A DNA stretch of 64,000 nt from Enoplosus armatus (GCF_043641665.1 NC_092196.1:19319192-19383191); one strand, 5' to 3'; shown: positions 12,090 to 25,455, numbered from the stretch's first letter. The notes: generated from the sequence alone by a model not told the origin. Translations and numbers: made by a program.

Positions 12090-13514
12090 CTATAAGTAAC
12101 TTATCTCCAATGAGGTGCTCTGTTCTAAGTTTTCCTCTGGCAGAGTTTTAATGCTCCCGTTCTTGGTTCCATTGAGAAGTAACGGTACAGTCAGTGTGGA
12201 CCCGTTGACTGGATCTTTCCCCTTCGTGTCCCCGGCTTTGTCCCTCTTGTCCGGGGACGTCGGCTCTGTTGCTCCTGGAGTTGGTCCTTTCTCCGAGTAC
12301 AGCGGCTGCGAGCTCTGTGGCTGGAAGCAGCTGTTGCCGTCTTGAGCGATTCTGTAGATCTCAGTCATTTCTGAGACGTCTTCCTCGTCATCGTCCTCTT
12401 TGTCCCTGATTGCCCGTCTCAGGCTCTCCCTGGGCATGAGCGCCATCTTCCCGTCTTCCTGCCGCTGGCGCTCCATGGGCTCGTGGTTCTCCACTTTCCT
12501 CGTGGAGCGGCAGAGCGCCTTCCGGAAACCCCTCTTGAAGTTGTCTGACAAGAAGCCGTAGACGATGGGGTTGGCGCAGCTGTTAGCATACCCGAGCACT
12601 ACCACAAAATAGTAAAGACACTGGTACCCTGGGGGCAGGGACACCAGCTGGTTGATGATGTTGAGGGCGTAAAAAGGCAGCCAGCAGAAGACAAACACGG
12701 CAACAACGATCACAACCATGCGCGTCACTTTTCTCTCCGACTTCCTTCGCTTGGTTGACGTGGCGTGGACTTTTTTACCCGAGCTGCGGATCTTGAAGAC
12801 GATGAGCAGGTAGCAGAGGCAGATGATAAGAAGAGGGCAGAAGAATCCAACTGTGGAGGTGTAAATGATGAAGGCCGCTTGCCAGATGTTAGCCGGCTGT
12901 GGCCAGGCAATGTTACAGGTACCTCCTGCATTCTGGATGTTGGCAAAGATGACCACCGGCAGAACAACAAGGAACGACAGAGCCCAGACAGTGCAATTCA
13001 CCACTTTAGCCACCTGAGGGCGCCGCCACTTTGAAGACCGAATGGGATGGACTACGGCGAGGTAGCGATCGATGCTCATCACGGTCAGGCAGAAGATGCT
13101 GGTGAACTGGTTGATGGAGTCGACAGTCATGACCAGGCGGCACATGAAGGAGCCGAACGGCCACGAGTGGAGGGTGTTCTGAACCGCCAGGAAAGGCAGA
13201 CTGAGCATGAAGAGCTCGTCAGCGATGGCTAAGTTGAGGATGTAGATGTTGGTCACCGACTCTATCTTCGAGTAGTGCAGCACAATGTGAATCACTAAAG
13301 TGTTTCCACCCAGGCCGATGATACAAACGATTATGTATATGAGCGGGATGAGGACTCCTGCCACGCTGGGACCTGAGGAGACATCTGGGATGGTGGAGTT
13401 GGTGGAGTTGAACAGCGTCTCGTTCAGATCGCTGTCGTTGAACATGAGCAGAAACAGGGGGAGTCCAGGCGAGGGGCTGGCAAAGCTGCCGTTATCCCAC
13501 ATCTCAGTCGTCAT
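12090..13514 (-). CDS. sstr3: Somatostatin receptor type 3 (class A GPCR)
   Basis: Plasma- and ciliary-membrane receptor for somatostatin, coupling to Gi/o in the family. The single coding exon gives 474 aa from M at 13514 (alternative M at 13502). The open frame runs on to 13712, but an acceptor (ttcttcctccaacag) at 13602 shows the extra N-terminus is intronic. Seen: four N-glycosylation sequons (N26, N31, N36, N39), seven hydrophobic segments, N71, D99, ligand-site D132, DRY at 149-151, likely C125-C200 disulfide, CWLP at 277-280, the somatostatin-family signature [12 protein letters not shown], and juxtamembrane C335. The tail is long and acidic (KEDDDEED) and ends LEISYL, close to the mammalian SSTR3 ending RISYL; this and the eif3d/cyth4 neighbours favour subtype 3 over 2 or 5. 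It is longer than human SSTR3 (418 aa), mainly in the tail. Confidence 0.95.
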   Translation of the reverse strand: MTTEMWDNGSFASPSPGLPLFLLMFNDSDLNETLFNSTNSTIPDVSSGPSVAGVLIPLIYIIVCIIGLGGNTLVIHIVLHYSKIESVTNIYILNLAIADELFMLSLPFLAVQNTLHSWPFGSFMCRLVMTVDSINQFTSIFCLTVMSIDRYLAVVHPIRSSKWRRPQVAKVVNCTVWALSFLVVLPVVIFANIQNAGGTCNIAWPQPANIWQAAFIIYTSTVGFFCPLLIICLCYLLIVFKIRSSGKKVHATSTKRRKSERKVTRMVVIVVAVFVFCWLPFYALNIINQLVSLPPGYQCLYYFVVVLGYANSCANPIVYGFLSDNFKRGFRKALCRSTRKVENHEPMERQRQEDGKMALMPRESLRRAIRDKEDDDEEDVSEMTEIYRIAQDGNSCFQPQSSQPLYSEKGPTPGATEPTSPDKRDKAGDTKGKDPVNGSTLTVPLLLNGTKNGSIKTLPEENLEQSTSLEISYL

Positions 13515-13601
13515 CTCCAGCCCGGGAAGCGAGACGACACCCAGGGATGAGCTCTTTCTGTCGTTTTGTCCTTCTGCTGTCTCAGCTCCCGCCCATCTGT
13601 T
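13515..13601 (-). other. sstr3: sstr3 5' UTR part of the coding exon, with splice acceptor
   Basis: The minus-strand acceptor AG is at 13603-13602, preceded by a pyrimidine-rich tract (ttttcttcctccaa). The 87 bases down to the chosen ATG contain no other in-frame ATG. The frame stays open across this stretch, which explains the misleadingly long 540-codon frame. Confidence 0.7.
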
Positions 13602-14909
13602 CTGTTGGAGGAAGAAAATCATGGTTATCTGCCTGAATACTTTTCTACGTTTGTTCCACGTCTGAAGAGACTGACACGAAAAGAAAAAAACATCTTTGTC
13701 TTCCAAGGACATGAGAAAGTGTATTTATAAAAAACAATACATGTACTTCCAAAGCTTAAGTGCTGCTGACTTCTAAATGGTGGTTTTAAAAGCTGAAATG
13801 TGCAAACATGCAGTTTTTCTTTCTTTATTGGATTGTATGTTTGCACATTTATACAGAAGTCTTTTTTACTGTAAATAAAGATGATGTAGCCTGGAGTCCG
13901 ACTTTACGCTGCAGTAAATCGTACATCAAGACAAAAGGATGATTGAGACTGTACTTTCTGTTCTGTATGGACCACAAGTTTGTTTTTATTCAGGACACTA
14001 AACTTTCTTTCAATCACATTTCAAATTCACTTCAAATCAAGTTTCATCATCATTACATTACTATAAACACTTTACACTACTGCAACAGACCCTCAATACT
14101 TTGCAACATTTTGTCAGTCATCAAAAGGCAAGACATTTCTTTTTCTATTTTTTCCCATGTACTTCAAATGTAAGACAGTGGCAGTGAAGTAATCAGCGAT
14201 TATGCTGCAACAGTGCTCATGAGGGTAATGATGTTGCAAGCACATGAACTGACTCAGTGATTTGCATGATTAGTATTTAGCATTAAAACTTGCGGTAATA
14301 AGTCGTGCTTGTTTTCTGAGGACATTTTGTGTATAAGTTCAGCAATTTGAGGTAATTTAAAGGGAAAGAATTTAGCAAGTCAGTTTGGTTCTTTGCATAT
14401 TGAGACTTCGTTGTGGGAACTGAGCCGAAGCAATAATAAAATACTGCAATATCTGATCCTGGTGAACATCAGCATGTTGACAGTGAAAAACACAGGAAGC
14501 AGGTAAAGATAACACAGAGATAAAAAGCAGATGGGATAGAGGTGGACATGAAATGATGAGTCAGACAGGACACAATTAAAGGCGGTGAAGATGGATGTTT
14601 GCTGGTAGATTGATTTGACCACAGCAGCTATATTTGGTCCTATTGATACGACAGGCTAATTAAACAGAGTGTGTTCCCACACATGAGGCGATGCTGGTAA
14701 TTGAAATTTCATTAGCAACCCAGCAGCACTCTGGTTAGCATGAACTGACTCTGTGTGGTGTCAGGAGACTCACGCTTGATAAACATTTTCTATACTGACC
14801 GATTACTGAATCAAATAACAGCTGGCACACTGACCCACACATTCACACAGTCACGTTCATTTACAAATGAAAAAGAAACAAAACCTTTATTCAGGTTAAT
14901 ATTAGCCAC

Positions 14910-15270
14910 GCTAGCGGTGTGGCGCTAGGAATAGCAATGTAATGTTAGGTCTGTCTGATGGTTGGTCCACCACTTTGGTCCAAAGTGAAATATCTCAACA
15001 ACTATTGGATTGTCATGACATTTTGTACAGACATTCATGTTCCCCAGAGGATGAATCCTACTGACTTCCTGCAAAACTAATGACATTCCTATCAGCCTGG
15101 GCTGTACTTTGAGTTTAGTGCTAATGATGAATAGTTAGCGTCCTAAAATGCGAAGTTAAGATGGTGAAGACGGTATACAGCTGACATCAGCATGTTAGCA
15201 TTGTCACTGTTAGCATGCAAATGTTATCATTTTGTGCAAAGCACTGCTGTGCCTAAGCTAGCCACTAGTA
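14910..15270 (+). repeat. GGTCCAGACTGAAATATCT-type dispersed repeat, copy 2
   Basis: Starts with GCTAGCGGTGTGGCGCTAGG, then TTGGTCCACCACTTTGGTCC, AAATATCTCAACAACTATTG, ACATTCATGTTCCCCAGAGG and GTTAGCATGCAAATG. It is in the same order as the copies at 6.7 and 38.0 kb. No ORF. Confidence 0.7.
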
Positions 15271-15669
15271 ATAGGCTACTCTTAGTGTTGTTAAAGAGCG
15301 TCTTTTGGGGCTTTTTCATAGAAATATGTGGAATTAACTCCTAAAATATTTGGGAGACATTATACTTTTAGACGTTAACATTTAACTCAAAGCAGAGCCT
15401 ATGTGCAGTTTCACAGAGCTGCTAGTATGACTGTAGACTCTTAGTCTTCTTACATTGAAAATCACGGTATTTACAACAGAAATACTCGGGAGACACTGAA
15501 TATCCTTCAGATTAAAGAAGTAGTTTTGAGGAAATTAGGCTAAATCTAAGGCGACCAGACGTCCCAGTTTGGGGGTTTGAAAATATGGTCACCCTAGCTA
15601 AATCGTTTCCTGCCAAGAAGTAAATGAGAAGCTCAAAACTACTCTTACATTTGCACCGTGAATATTAAA

Positions 15670-15835
15670 CTAAAGTCAGTGACCGGTTAGCTTAGCTGGC
15701 TTTGTAGCTAGCTGTGTAAAAAAGACACTTTGTGGTTCTGGACTATTTCTTGGACAGGCTTTTTGTTTGCCCCTGTTTTCAGTGTTTATGCTAAGCTAAG
15801 CTAACCCGGCTGCTAGCAGTAGCTTCATATTTATT
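15670..15835. mobile_element. Palindromic MITE-like element, partial copy
   Basis: ACCGGTTAGCTTAGCTGGCT on the left and ATGCTAAGCTAAGCTAACCC, then GTAGCTTCATATTTATT on the right. This is the core of the element seen complete at 8.04-8.47 kb; the outer arms are eroded. Confidence 0.6.
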
Positions 15836-18408
15836 ATTACTATTTCCACAGTGAACTTTCCAAACTGATGTAGGGAAACATCTATGAAACATGTAGTAAT
15901 TCAAATAACTCTTTATTAACTGCACAGCTGGACCATAGGAGCAGTAAATGCCATATCACAATAAAAGCATCATGTGCACCATTTCAGAAGAAAGTCATAG
16001 AAGAAATGTTCTTACATCTTTTTTCAAAATGTCTGATGTTTTGCTTTCAGAATATCAGCCGTGAGAAAAACCCAGATGTGCCCTGAGCTCCCTGATAGAG
16101 TTCATCAAACAAACCGACTGAAAGGTTATTGTCACCTCAATGGCGACAGCTGCAGAGTTTATAAAAAAGGCAATCAATCTTTTTGCCTTCCTGGAGCTCA
16201 ATTTAAAAGAAACATGAAAAAAACGAATCCCCCCCCCCCAAAAAAAAACAACCAAACCTGAAACAGCAAAGCAAGAAAAATCAACAAATGTACTGAACGT
16301 CTTTTTATGAGACCAGAGTAGTTTCTTTGGTTTCAGCACATTGGCACATTAATCATTTTTCAATATCTCCAATTCCTTGTAATTACAGACATTTCACATT
16401 ACATTTGGCAATTTGGATCACCATGGAAACCGGAGAAAGAGAGAACCCAGAGATCAGTGTCGTAAATCAAACGGAACCAAATAAACAGCAACACATTGGC
16501 ATTAAAACCAGAATAGATTTTTTCTCCTCTCTTCTTGAGTGAAAATGTTTCCACGACTCTCCTGGTCCTCCTGGTGATACAATAACAGCTCCGGTCCAGC
16601 CTGAGCGCGGTGCTTCGTGCAGCCGTTGAAGGATTACTTCATAATCACCAGAATTAGATTTATCACGGCTAAAATCTGTAAAACTGCGATAAAATAATTT
16701 TTTGTGATGCTCCTTTGCGTTTATTAATGGTTTAAATACAATTTTCTACCACCAGTGATCAGGTGCTGCCTTACGGGACGACGCAGATTTGTCCTAAATT
16801 CGTCCCTCGTGTCTCTTTACCTTTCGGGATATTTGCTACAACAGCTCTGGCGGTATGCAGGCGGATATCCGGTTAGATTATTATCATCATTCATGAATGA
16901 AGATAAACCTTTTTAATATTGCTAAACTGTTTTTGTTTTGCCAACATATTTATAACGTTCTAAACAGAATATCTCTGTTTTCATTAGCAGTGTCCATAGG
17001 GGGCCCACAGAGATCCATAACAAAATAAATTATACTACAAAGGAATCAGAACAAACAGAGAACAAGAGAAGGGAGCCAGTGACCCCATTTACACTTCATT
17101 ATCACTTCATGCTTCTTGGGGAGCTATCAGATATAAAAGTGTAAATGCATCCAAGAAGCATTTGGGATGGATTTAAATGCGGGTGTTCAAACCATGTATT
17201 GTATATGTGTATTGTGTACTATGATAGTAAGCGCTCTGTGGAAGTTAGAAATTAGAAATTAGACGTCTTTCTCCTTGTTCCATTAAAGTGACACACGATC
17301 ATACAGAAAGAGCACCGAGCTGTTGTAGCGTTAATCTGTTCCCTGATCAGTTTGTCCGCTGAATGATCCATATGTGTAAGAGCCGGTGAAGACGACAAAA
17401 CGTTTGTTGTTCATAAATGCGATTCGTCCATGTGTTCTGGATAGCTGTTTAACAGGAACGTCCACAGTTACACTCGACAGAGCTGCCACATCAGCCAGTG
17501 GGTTCCTTTCTATCCACCAGTATCTAGTGGAAACGCCTAAAAGAAAAACTCAAAATATTGACTAAAAGTTTTTACGGTTGGCTGAGGTGGAAAAGTTGGT
17601 GGGTCGATAAACAATCAGCAGTTTAACTGGCAATGAGACTAATCGACAGTTTCAAAATAAAGGAGAAATATCAATTTATAAGATTAGTAACCTAATTTTA
17701 AATTAAATCTCTTTCAGCCAAACCTTAACTGCAATGCAGCTGTAACGTTCACGTTTCTTACAACTGTGATGCTTCAGAAGAAATCAACCTCAACCTCCGT
17801 GTCGACATGTCTCACCTCAAACAGCCTGTCTGTCTCATATCTGCATTTTATTTGTCATATTTCATTAATCTTTCTGCTGAACAGCCGGAGACCTTTCAGG
17901 CCCTTCAAACCTCTCTGAAAAGGGAAATCCATTCAGTTTGTAGATTGAGGTTCTGAACTGCTGCCGGTGTCACTCGAGAGTGAGACATCCTTTGATCCAA
18001 ATGTCTCCTCGTCTCCTCGGGGTGGGGGGGGGGCTCGTGTTTCTGCATACCATCACAGCCATATGATCTGAATACTATCAGAGTGATCAATAGCTTTCTG
18101 AAATGCTTTGACTGTAAAATCAGAGGCTGAAGGCAGATCAACATCTGAGAAAAGAGGACTCACGGGCTAAAATTACATACGATCTATATTTGACTCTTCT
18201 GATGTCCGCTGCCTCTGATTGGTTGACGCTCTGGGCTGTATTGAGGGCTCATCTCTGGTGGTCATGCTGTTACTGGTGGCACATTTTTTCCCCCGCTTTG
18301 TTTATCCACTGATTCATTCTGGACTCTTTTCAGACAAAGACTGACAGATTCAGAGAGCTTGAAGTTTTGAATTATTTACTCGCATCTGCAATATCTGAAA
18401 AACAACAT

Positions 18409-18881
18409 GGCGTCCTAGAAATTATGTTTATATACAACTAACTTGCAACGGCAAATACAATGAAGGAAACGTAATGCTGGTCAGGTTCTAGTAATGTAAT
18501 TGCATAGAGCAGGGTAGAGCGGCCTGGCGGTTCAATCCCCGGCTCCCCCTGCAAGTTGCTCCCAGTGGAGGCCATCTTCTTGCCTGGCAGCTTGACTGTC
18601 ATTGGTGTGTGTGAATGGGTGTGAACCTATCTGCCAAGTCTATTAAACTATTTTTATGGTTATGTTTAGGCACTGGCAGCACAGCAGTTAAGGTTAGGGA
18701 CAGATTGTAGTCTGGTTTAATAAAAAACAAAGTCTGCAGTGACACATGTTTATTAACATTTAAACCACAATCTTTCCCTGATCAGACAGGATGTGAACCC
18801 CAGCCTCTGGTGTCAAAGTCATTCACTTTGTTGGGAAATATAATTTGGTAGTTTATACACATAATTTCTAGGAGACATGTA
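18409..18881. mobile_element. Element of about 470 bp bounded by inverted repeats, with a tRNA-like fragment inside
   Basis: Left end GTCCTAGAAATTATGTTTAT and right end ACACATAATTTCTAGGAGAC are inverted copies of each other over about 25 bp. Inside, at 18520-18640, lies GGCGGTTCAATCCCCGGCTC followed by TTGCTCCCAGTGG and GTGTGTGTGAATGGGTGTGA. That resembles a tRNA-type B box plus the body of a fish SINE-like repeat. No ORF. A short relative of the left part is at 11.34 kb. Confidence 0.55.
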
Positions 18882-21485
18882 CTTTAAATTCATAATCTCA
18901 TTAAATCAAACGCCATTTCCATCAATAGCCATTCAGTGTATTTACGTTCAGCAATTACTTCTCTGTTACAGTAGTTTTCATTGTTAGTTGTTCACAAGAA
19001 ACAATGCAGCATGTAATCCATCATATCTTTATCTAAGTGATAACAGCCTCACTGTTACTGTTCTTTCTCTTCACACCTTATCAGAGCTTTATCAAGTTAT
19101 TGCTTCACATTAAAATACTTAAACTGGCAAAACACTGGGTGGCTTTTATTGTGTCACGTTTGTCACCGAGGTTAGCATAGATCGCAATCGTTCATCAAAA
19201 ATGTGTCAAAACAAGACATGGCACATTTTCAGCTTTTTCAGTGAAGTATTCATTTATTGTCATCAAGACAACGTGAATTTGTTTGGCTGCACTGTGAACA
19301 GATACACCAGCTGTCTAACTCTCTGACCGAGTGTTTGCTGAAGCGTTGACCAACACAAGGATGTCTTTACTATTACTTTAAATTGTGATGAAAAGCATGA
19401 GTTTGTCAGAGTGGCTGTCATGTTCATTTAAACAATCTTGGACAATCAGACCTGCAGCTATCAGAGCCGCTGAAGGTGAAAGCTGCCTTATCTGAAACAT
19501 CAACGTGTGCCGGTTATTTTTGGTTTCTTGGCAGTGACTGAAACACAAATTACAAACGGGAAGTGCATTTTTATCACAGTGAGTTCTGATCTTAATGGAA
19601 TAATTAAGCAAACACCATAATGTTTTACTGTTTAAACAAAACCATTTTCGACTTACAGTAAGGGGCTATTTTGAATCATTGATCTCACTGTCTAGAAATA
19701 ATTAGAATAGACAATTTAATAATAAAACAATGATCTACAATTTAAATTTTCCCTAAAAACCTCAACATATCTGGTTTATACAACAAGTATTGTGTAGTTT
19801 TTATTATATCTTTTGTTGTCTTAAATTTTGTACAATGTGAAGAAGAAATAATAATTATAGAATAATTTAGGACAATTTGTTTTCTGAGACATTACCCGAC
19901 CTAAAAAAATACAGACTCATGCACTATAAACTATAAATGTGTTTTAAGACAAATAAAAATACTCATCTCTGAAAAATAATTTACTTTTTAATCACACAAA
20001 GGTTTTCTTTGACACTAATTTGTGTTTGCAGTCTTGTACAGGACATTTTTGTTTCATACCTTAATGTCAAAATACTGGTTTCCAAAAGGACCCAACTGAG
20101 ATCTAAACTGTTAGTCTTTCTACGTCCAACAATCCACCTATTTGAAGACATTGTTTTATTCTGTAGGCACTTATATTTGAACCTCATAGTTAGTCGTCTT
20201 TACTTTATAATAATTTTATTAGTATTAATGTATTGTAGAAAAGAGCGCCTGAATCTTGAGCCCTTGAACTGCATTAGAATAAGAAAGCACAACAGCAGAG
20301 AGAAGATGCAGAGTAACTCGTTTGTTTGAAGGAACATCTCTACATGAACAGTCTCAACACTGTTTTCACTTACGAGGATGAAAACGGAGGAGTAGGATGT
20401 AAATGTAAAATAATTAAAAAGGTGTCACGCTTCATGCGGTAACGTGCTGATTTGCTCGGTAACGGCTTCACACAGCTGCAGCGTACACGTTTGTCCCTGC
20501 ACCTTTTTTCTTTCCATAACTGGTGTTTTTGCTATTTTGAGCAGCAACATAAAGTACAGCTCTTTTTCATTTTCAGCCTTGACTTCACTTAATTTCTATT
20601 ATTATTGGCTTCACTTTTCACTCTTTTTTATTTGTTTGTTTATTTATTGTGTATTTAATATCTTTAATTGGATTTCGCTTGTGTGTTTTCTTTTTAATGT
20701 CGACAACTTTACGTCCTCCTATTTAGATAATAAGTATATACACATTTAATAAATGGCTTTTGACACACTATAATGTGGCTGTTAGCAGATACAAGTGATT
20801 ATTTACGTGTTGGTCAACGACTATAAGTGAACACTGATATATAAACAATCATATAACCTAACTTATGGAAGTCTTATTCTAATTCTTATAAGATTTCCTC
20901 TTCCTTAAAGTCCTACAAAGCATAGTTAAAAACATACTTTCATCCCTGTTTTATAATCTTTTATATTTATGTCATATATACATTTTTAACAGCGTGAATT
21001 TGTTTTTTTGTTTATTTAAGTAGAAATAATATAATGGGCTTTTTCCTTCTCCCTGCAGATTCATTTTCATTGTTACTTGTGTGTAATTTATTTGATTTTA
21101 AACAAACAAAAATTCAAACTCAAACAGACAATCAGTGAGTGACAAAATAGTAAAACGCAGTTGTAGTATAAAATATATCTTACTGTACATCAATAAACAC
21201 TTAAAAATGGCCTTATAGCTGCAAACAACTACATTATCGTGTGTTATAAACCATTTTGCTAAATAGGGGGTGAAACAACAACAAAAGGATGTTGCCAATA
21301 AGCAGAAGGTGAATACAGGTGAGGATTTGTGTCTCACTCAGGTTTAACTGCAGCTCTCTGCAGGATCACCACCGAGCCGAGCATCCATCACAAAGGTCAG
21401 AGTCTCTGACAGCTGCAGCACTTTAAAGGTTCAGAGTATTTCAGGGAGGAGCTGCGTCATCCTGACACAGATCAACACATGCATT

Positions 21486-21640
21486 CAGGTACACAGAGTA
21501 CATTTAAGTACTGTAATTAAGTAAAAACTTGGTTCTCTTTTAATGTCTATGTACTTCTACTCCAAAGAGGGAAATATTGTACTTTTACTTCACTGCAGTA
21601 TCTGACAGCTTTAGATACTTTACAAATAAACATGTTAACA
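21486..21640 (+). repeat. GTACTT-rich dispersed element, partial
   Basis: CAGAGTACATTTAAGTACTG, GGGAAATATTGTACTTTTAC and GACAGCTTTAGATACTTTAC match the left half of the copy at 5995-6520. Confidence 0.6.
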
Positions 21641-23469
21641 TACAAAACATATGAAGAGAAACTGAAACTGTAAAAGTGAGGGTTGGACAGAAGTAGGAAG
21701 ACAGAAGTAGGGTTTTATAAAGTGAGGGGAACATGTGGACATTACTCCCTTTTTATCATAGTTTATATTTCCTGGTCGGTGACACGAGAGGTCAAAGATT
21801 AAAGCCACATTAAACCCAGCGTTCAAATCTACTCTCCTGCTTCACAAAACCAATTACACGGGACTGATTGAGTATTCAGTACTGACAGGACTCAGAGTGG
21901 CCGTGAGAGCGCAGGTCAGGTCATGGCTAAGGACATTGACGGAGCTGTTTGAATAGCATATTTGCTTAGGTTTCTTTTGTATTTTCTCCTCTTGAAAGCC
22001 GAGAGTGAACGTTCAGCTGTTAACTAAACAGTCCTGAGCAGACCTGAGTGGAGGAGCACGGAAAATTATTGTTATGGTTTACAACAAAGAAGGTTGTGAG
22101 CATCTGTAATAAAATACTGTAACAAATAAGTTATTTACCAAATATCGAATAAGATATGGCCTTCATGTTCACCTTTAAGTTATCATCAGTGTATTTAAAA
22201 GTGTATTTATATTGGCCACAGCCATATTTGTGTCCTTAATGTCGTATATTAGTACACCTCAAACATAATTTGAGTACACAGGTAAACTAACAGTAACTGT
22301 GTGAAAGGTAACAGCAACAATACAGATGCTTCACATTAACATTTTAACTAAAAATGAAATACAAAAATAGACTTTGAAGAAGAAACCATCAGCCCACTAT
22401 CTCCTAACTTCAGGACACCTCGTGCATTATCACACAGAAGGTTCCCCCCTGACTACAGACGAATCTGGCAGCTGATTTATGTGTTGCGCTTGTAAGTAAG
22501 TTAACTAACTAGCTTATGATTTAAGTCATCAAACTACACAATTGCTGTCATCGTAATCAGTAGAAATAACACCTGATACTGTATGAGTGGAATCACAGTC
22601 AAGCTAGCGAGCGGTCTCGCCATATTTCCCCTAAATGTTTAACTATTCTGTTGTCTGAACACCCTGCAGTTAAATCTTATTATCTTTGTGCATCTCATTT
22701 AAATTTAAATGAGTTTAAAAGCTACATGTTGTTGTATTTTTATTGGTATTATATTAATCTATATCATAAAACACAAAAACATATTAGCTGTAGTTGGGGA
22801 CAGTATCTGTACTCTTAACTGTACTGTTCTTCGCATCTGCATCCATCAAAATGAACATAAGCTCACCTGTATCGCGCTTTCTTTGCTGGTTTATTGAGCA
22901 AAGGTGGATTCATATAAACAGCACATGACCCTAAACAACAACTCTGCAGAGGAGAGACAACATTTCAGTCTCCTCTCATGACTGGAGAGAGCCCCCGGGC
23001 GTGGGTTTGGTTTCTGAATAGCGTACACTTGCTGCTGCTCATGAAGCTCATTGCTTTGAGCTCACAGTAATAACTGAAGGGCACTCGGATGAAAATATCA
23101 ACATTTTTATCAACTCAAATCTTCTCTCCTCTGGACTGTGGTGGTCTAGAGGTTGAGTGTTCAGAGAGACTTTAATAAGAAAATGCTGAGGGTGCTGCCG
23201 CTGCCTACTGATGCTCCTCTCTCCAACTCTTTTTGCAACATTTGTGAATGACTCTGATCTACAGATTAAGGGAGCTAATTTAAGCATATTCTTAAAACCC
23301 TGAAATATTCTGGTGTTCAGATGAGTAAATTCATCATTCATCATCATTTTGATGTGTTCAAGTTTGCTAACTCTGTCTCAGAAGCCTGGAAGAGAAGCCA
23401 AGATGGATCATTTAATTAGCATTTATTCTGATTTATGTTATAACTGTGATTTATGAATATTTGATAACG

Positions 23470-23637
23470 ATGGTCTGAAGATCTGATTGTGAAAGATGCT
23501 TCTGTTGCTTGGAAATGTATTTGCAGCACTCTGGTCCTGGCTTGTATGAATTTATGGTGTGCTGTAGGCCCATGTGGGCTGGACATACTTATATGCATGA
23601 CTCAATGATAAAAGTTTCATTCATTCATTCTGAGGCT
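23470..23637 (+). mobile_element. Retroelement 3' tail ending in an (ATTC)n repeat
   Basis: A short unique body ends GACTCAATGATAAAAGTTTC and then ATTCATTCATTC. A body ending in a short 3' microsatellite is typical of L2/CR1-like non-LTR retroelements or their SINEs. No coding is left. Confidence 0.4.
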
Positions 23638-24533
23638 TCAGAGGAGTGAAGAAGACTCAGTGAGTCAGAGGGACTTAATGAACCCAGGGAATTCACACAC
23701 AGCCTGGCATCCAATTCTGGCGTTAGTTTTAAGCTTTGCTCTCCTTTTCCCGTCTTGTTCAGGTCCTCTATGAGAGGATGATCCGATCTCAAGGGTCGAA
23801 GGAAGAGAAACATCAGAGCAGGATGGAAATATCTTGTGCACCTGTATCCTGTTTTTTCCTTTTCCAGCTTCATTTTTCAAGAGGAGATGAATAACCAAAG
23901 CCTCTTTCAGATTTTTTACATAAATGTGACGGCAATTTAACGCATCAATCTCAAGTCTGAATAAACGCCTGAGTTACCTTTATGTAAAAATCACAACAAC
24001 AATCTGACGAGGTCGGACCTGCATCACTGTCAACACGGCACAAGTCTGAATTCGACGCCTTCACATTACAGGAGCATTAAAAAATGTACAAAAATGTACT
24101 AAAGTTAGCATGCTAACCAGCTGTCTCTTGCCGTCCTGCCTTGTAATACCACTTTGTACCTCAAGATGTGATAGTGAGTCACTGTAGCGTCCAGTCAGCC
24201 CTCAGTACAACAACACAGAGGTGGTTTTCTTGCCAGGTTTGGCTCTGCAGCTCTGGCTCTTCTTCCTTCATATCATTAAAACTTTCGTGCTGTTTTCCAG
24301 CAGTGACGCTGCTTCCTCTCTCTCGCCAGGTGTCACATAACACACGAATGTCCTGCCCTAAATGTCCTGTCATGACTGAATGAAGCCGTGAGGAACATAC
24401 ACAGACACAAAAAGCCCTCAGCTACACAGGGATAAAGAGGAAAGACAAGATTTACTTGCATTTCTGCCTGGTTGACCTCTTAAAAGTACATTTTGTGGGT
24501 TGTGCTGATTAACGACCCACCTGTGGTGACTCG

Positions 24534-24572
<39 letters not shown>
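24534..24572 (+). repeat. (TG)n microsatellite
   Basis: About 38 bp of uninterrupted TG dinucleotides. Confidence 0.95.
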
Positions 24573-24573
<1 letters not shown>

Positions 24574-25258
24574 CTTGTGTCTCATTCACTTTGTGGATGG
24601 ACAGATGATGGCATGATTTTGCTATTAGTGTGTGAATTCATAGTTGCATTGGCCATCTTGAGCACAGGGAGTTTTCCCAGAGGACCATTGGGGCCAATGC
24701 AACGCAAAATATACATATTTTTAAATAACCCCAGCCTCAACTAAAAATAAGGAAGTGCTGTGTGGCCCAGGCGAGTGGGCTGTTGGCCCACTGTGGTTGG
24801 ACGTTACATCTGTCAGCCTCTCTCTCCCAGTCCAGTTCATTCTAACTTTACCTGGCCCCGCCCCTCTCCCATCTCTGTTAAGTGGTGACATTTGGATAAA
24901 TAATGGAGCGGAGCAAGATGGAAAAACAAAAAAAAGAGGAAACATAAAGATGATGCTGAGTTTATTTTCCTCAGTCTGTCCCTGGATTCATTATAATTTC
25001 AACTTCCAACAACAAAAACACGAATAAACATTATTGGTGGTATAATAATACACCGCTAGTGGGAAAGTGGCTAAAGAGGCATGTTTACGTCATTATCCCA
25101 AAATGTGGCTGAAATGTTTCAACAAAATGAAAGTTTTTGTTTAGGCTGAACACAAACCTCCCTGCAGCTACTGGCTCAAACACACTGCTGTGCAATAAAG
25201 AATGACACAGATTGATCAGATGGTGGCGCAATAATAAGCAACTTTTTGCTTGTTTTTA

Positions 25259-25293
25259 TTATAATAATAATAATAATAATGATAATAATAATA
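25259..25293 (+). repeat. (ATA/TAA)n microsatellite
   Basis: About 35 bp of AAT-type trinucleotides with one G interruption. Confidence 0.9.
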
Positions 25294-25382
25294 CATTTAT
25301 GTATGGTCTTTCAAGATCATTGGATTTCCGGTTCTGTATTTCTTAGGTTTTCATTTAATATCGTATTTCGCTTTATTTATAA

Positions 25383-25455
25383 AATAAGGTCAAACTTTAT
25401 TAATCCCAGGAGGTAAATTAAGCATCACAGCGACACAAGAAGAAGAAGAAGACCA
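25383..25455 (+). mobile_element. Possible retroelement end with (AAG)n
   Basis: CTTTATTAATCCCAGGAGGT followed by AAATTAAG and a run of GAAGAAGAAGAAG resembles the TTTATTAGTCCC-type ends of fish LINE relics. It is a short match only. Confidence 0.35.

Noticed and set aside
12115..13665. Plus-strand open frames opposite sstr3 (12115, 12765, 13047, 13300)
   Set aside because: Antisense shadows of a real coding exon with no resemblance to any family.
13515..13712. 66 extra N-terminal codons of the 540-codon sstr3 frame
   Set aside because: A polypyrimidine tract and AG at 13602 show a splice acceptor, and the added residues look like translated intron/UTR. M at 13514 gives a normal receptor N-terminus with glycosylation sites.
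18520..18560. tRNA gene
   Set aside because: Only a B-box-like GGTTCAATCCC is present. No A box, acceptor stem or anticodon arm could be built, which fits a SINE-type fragment.
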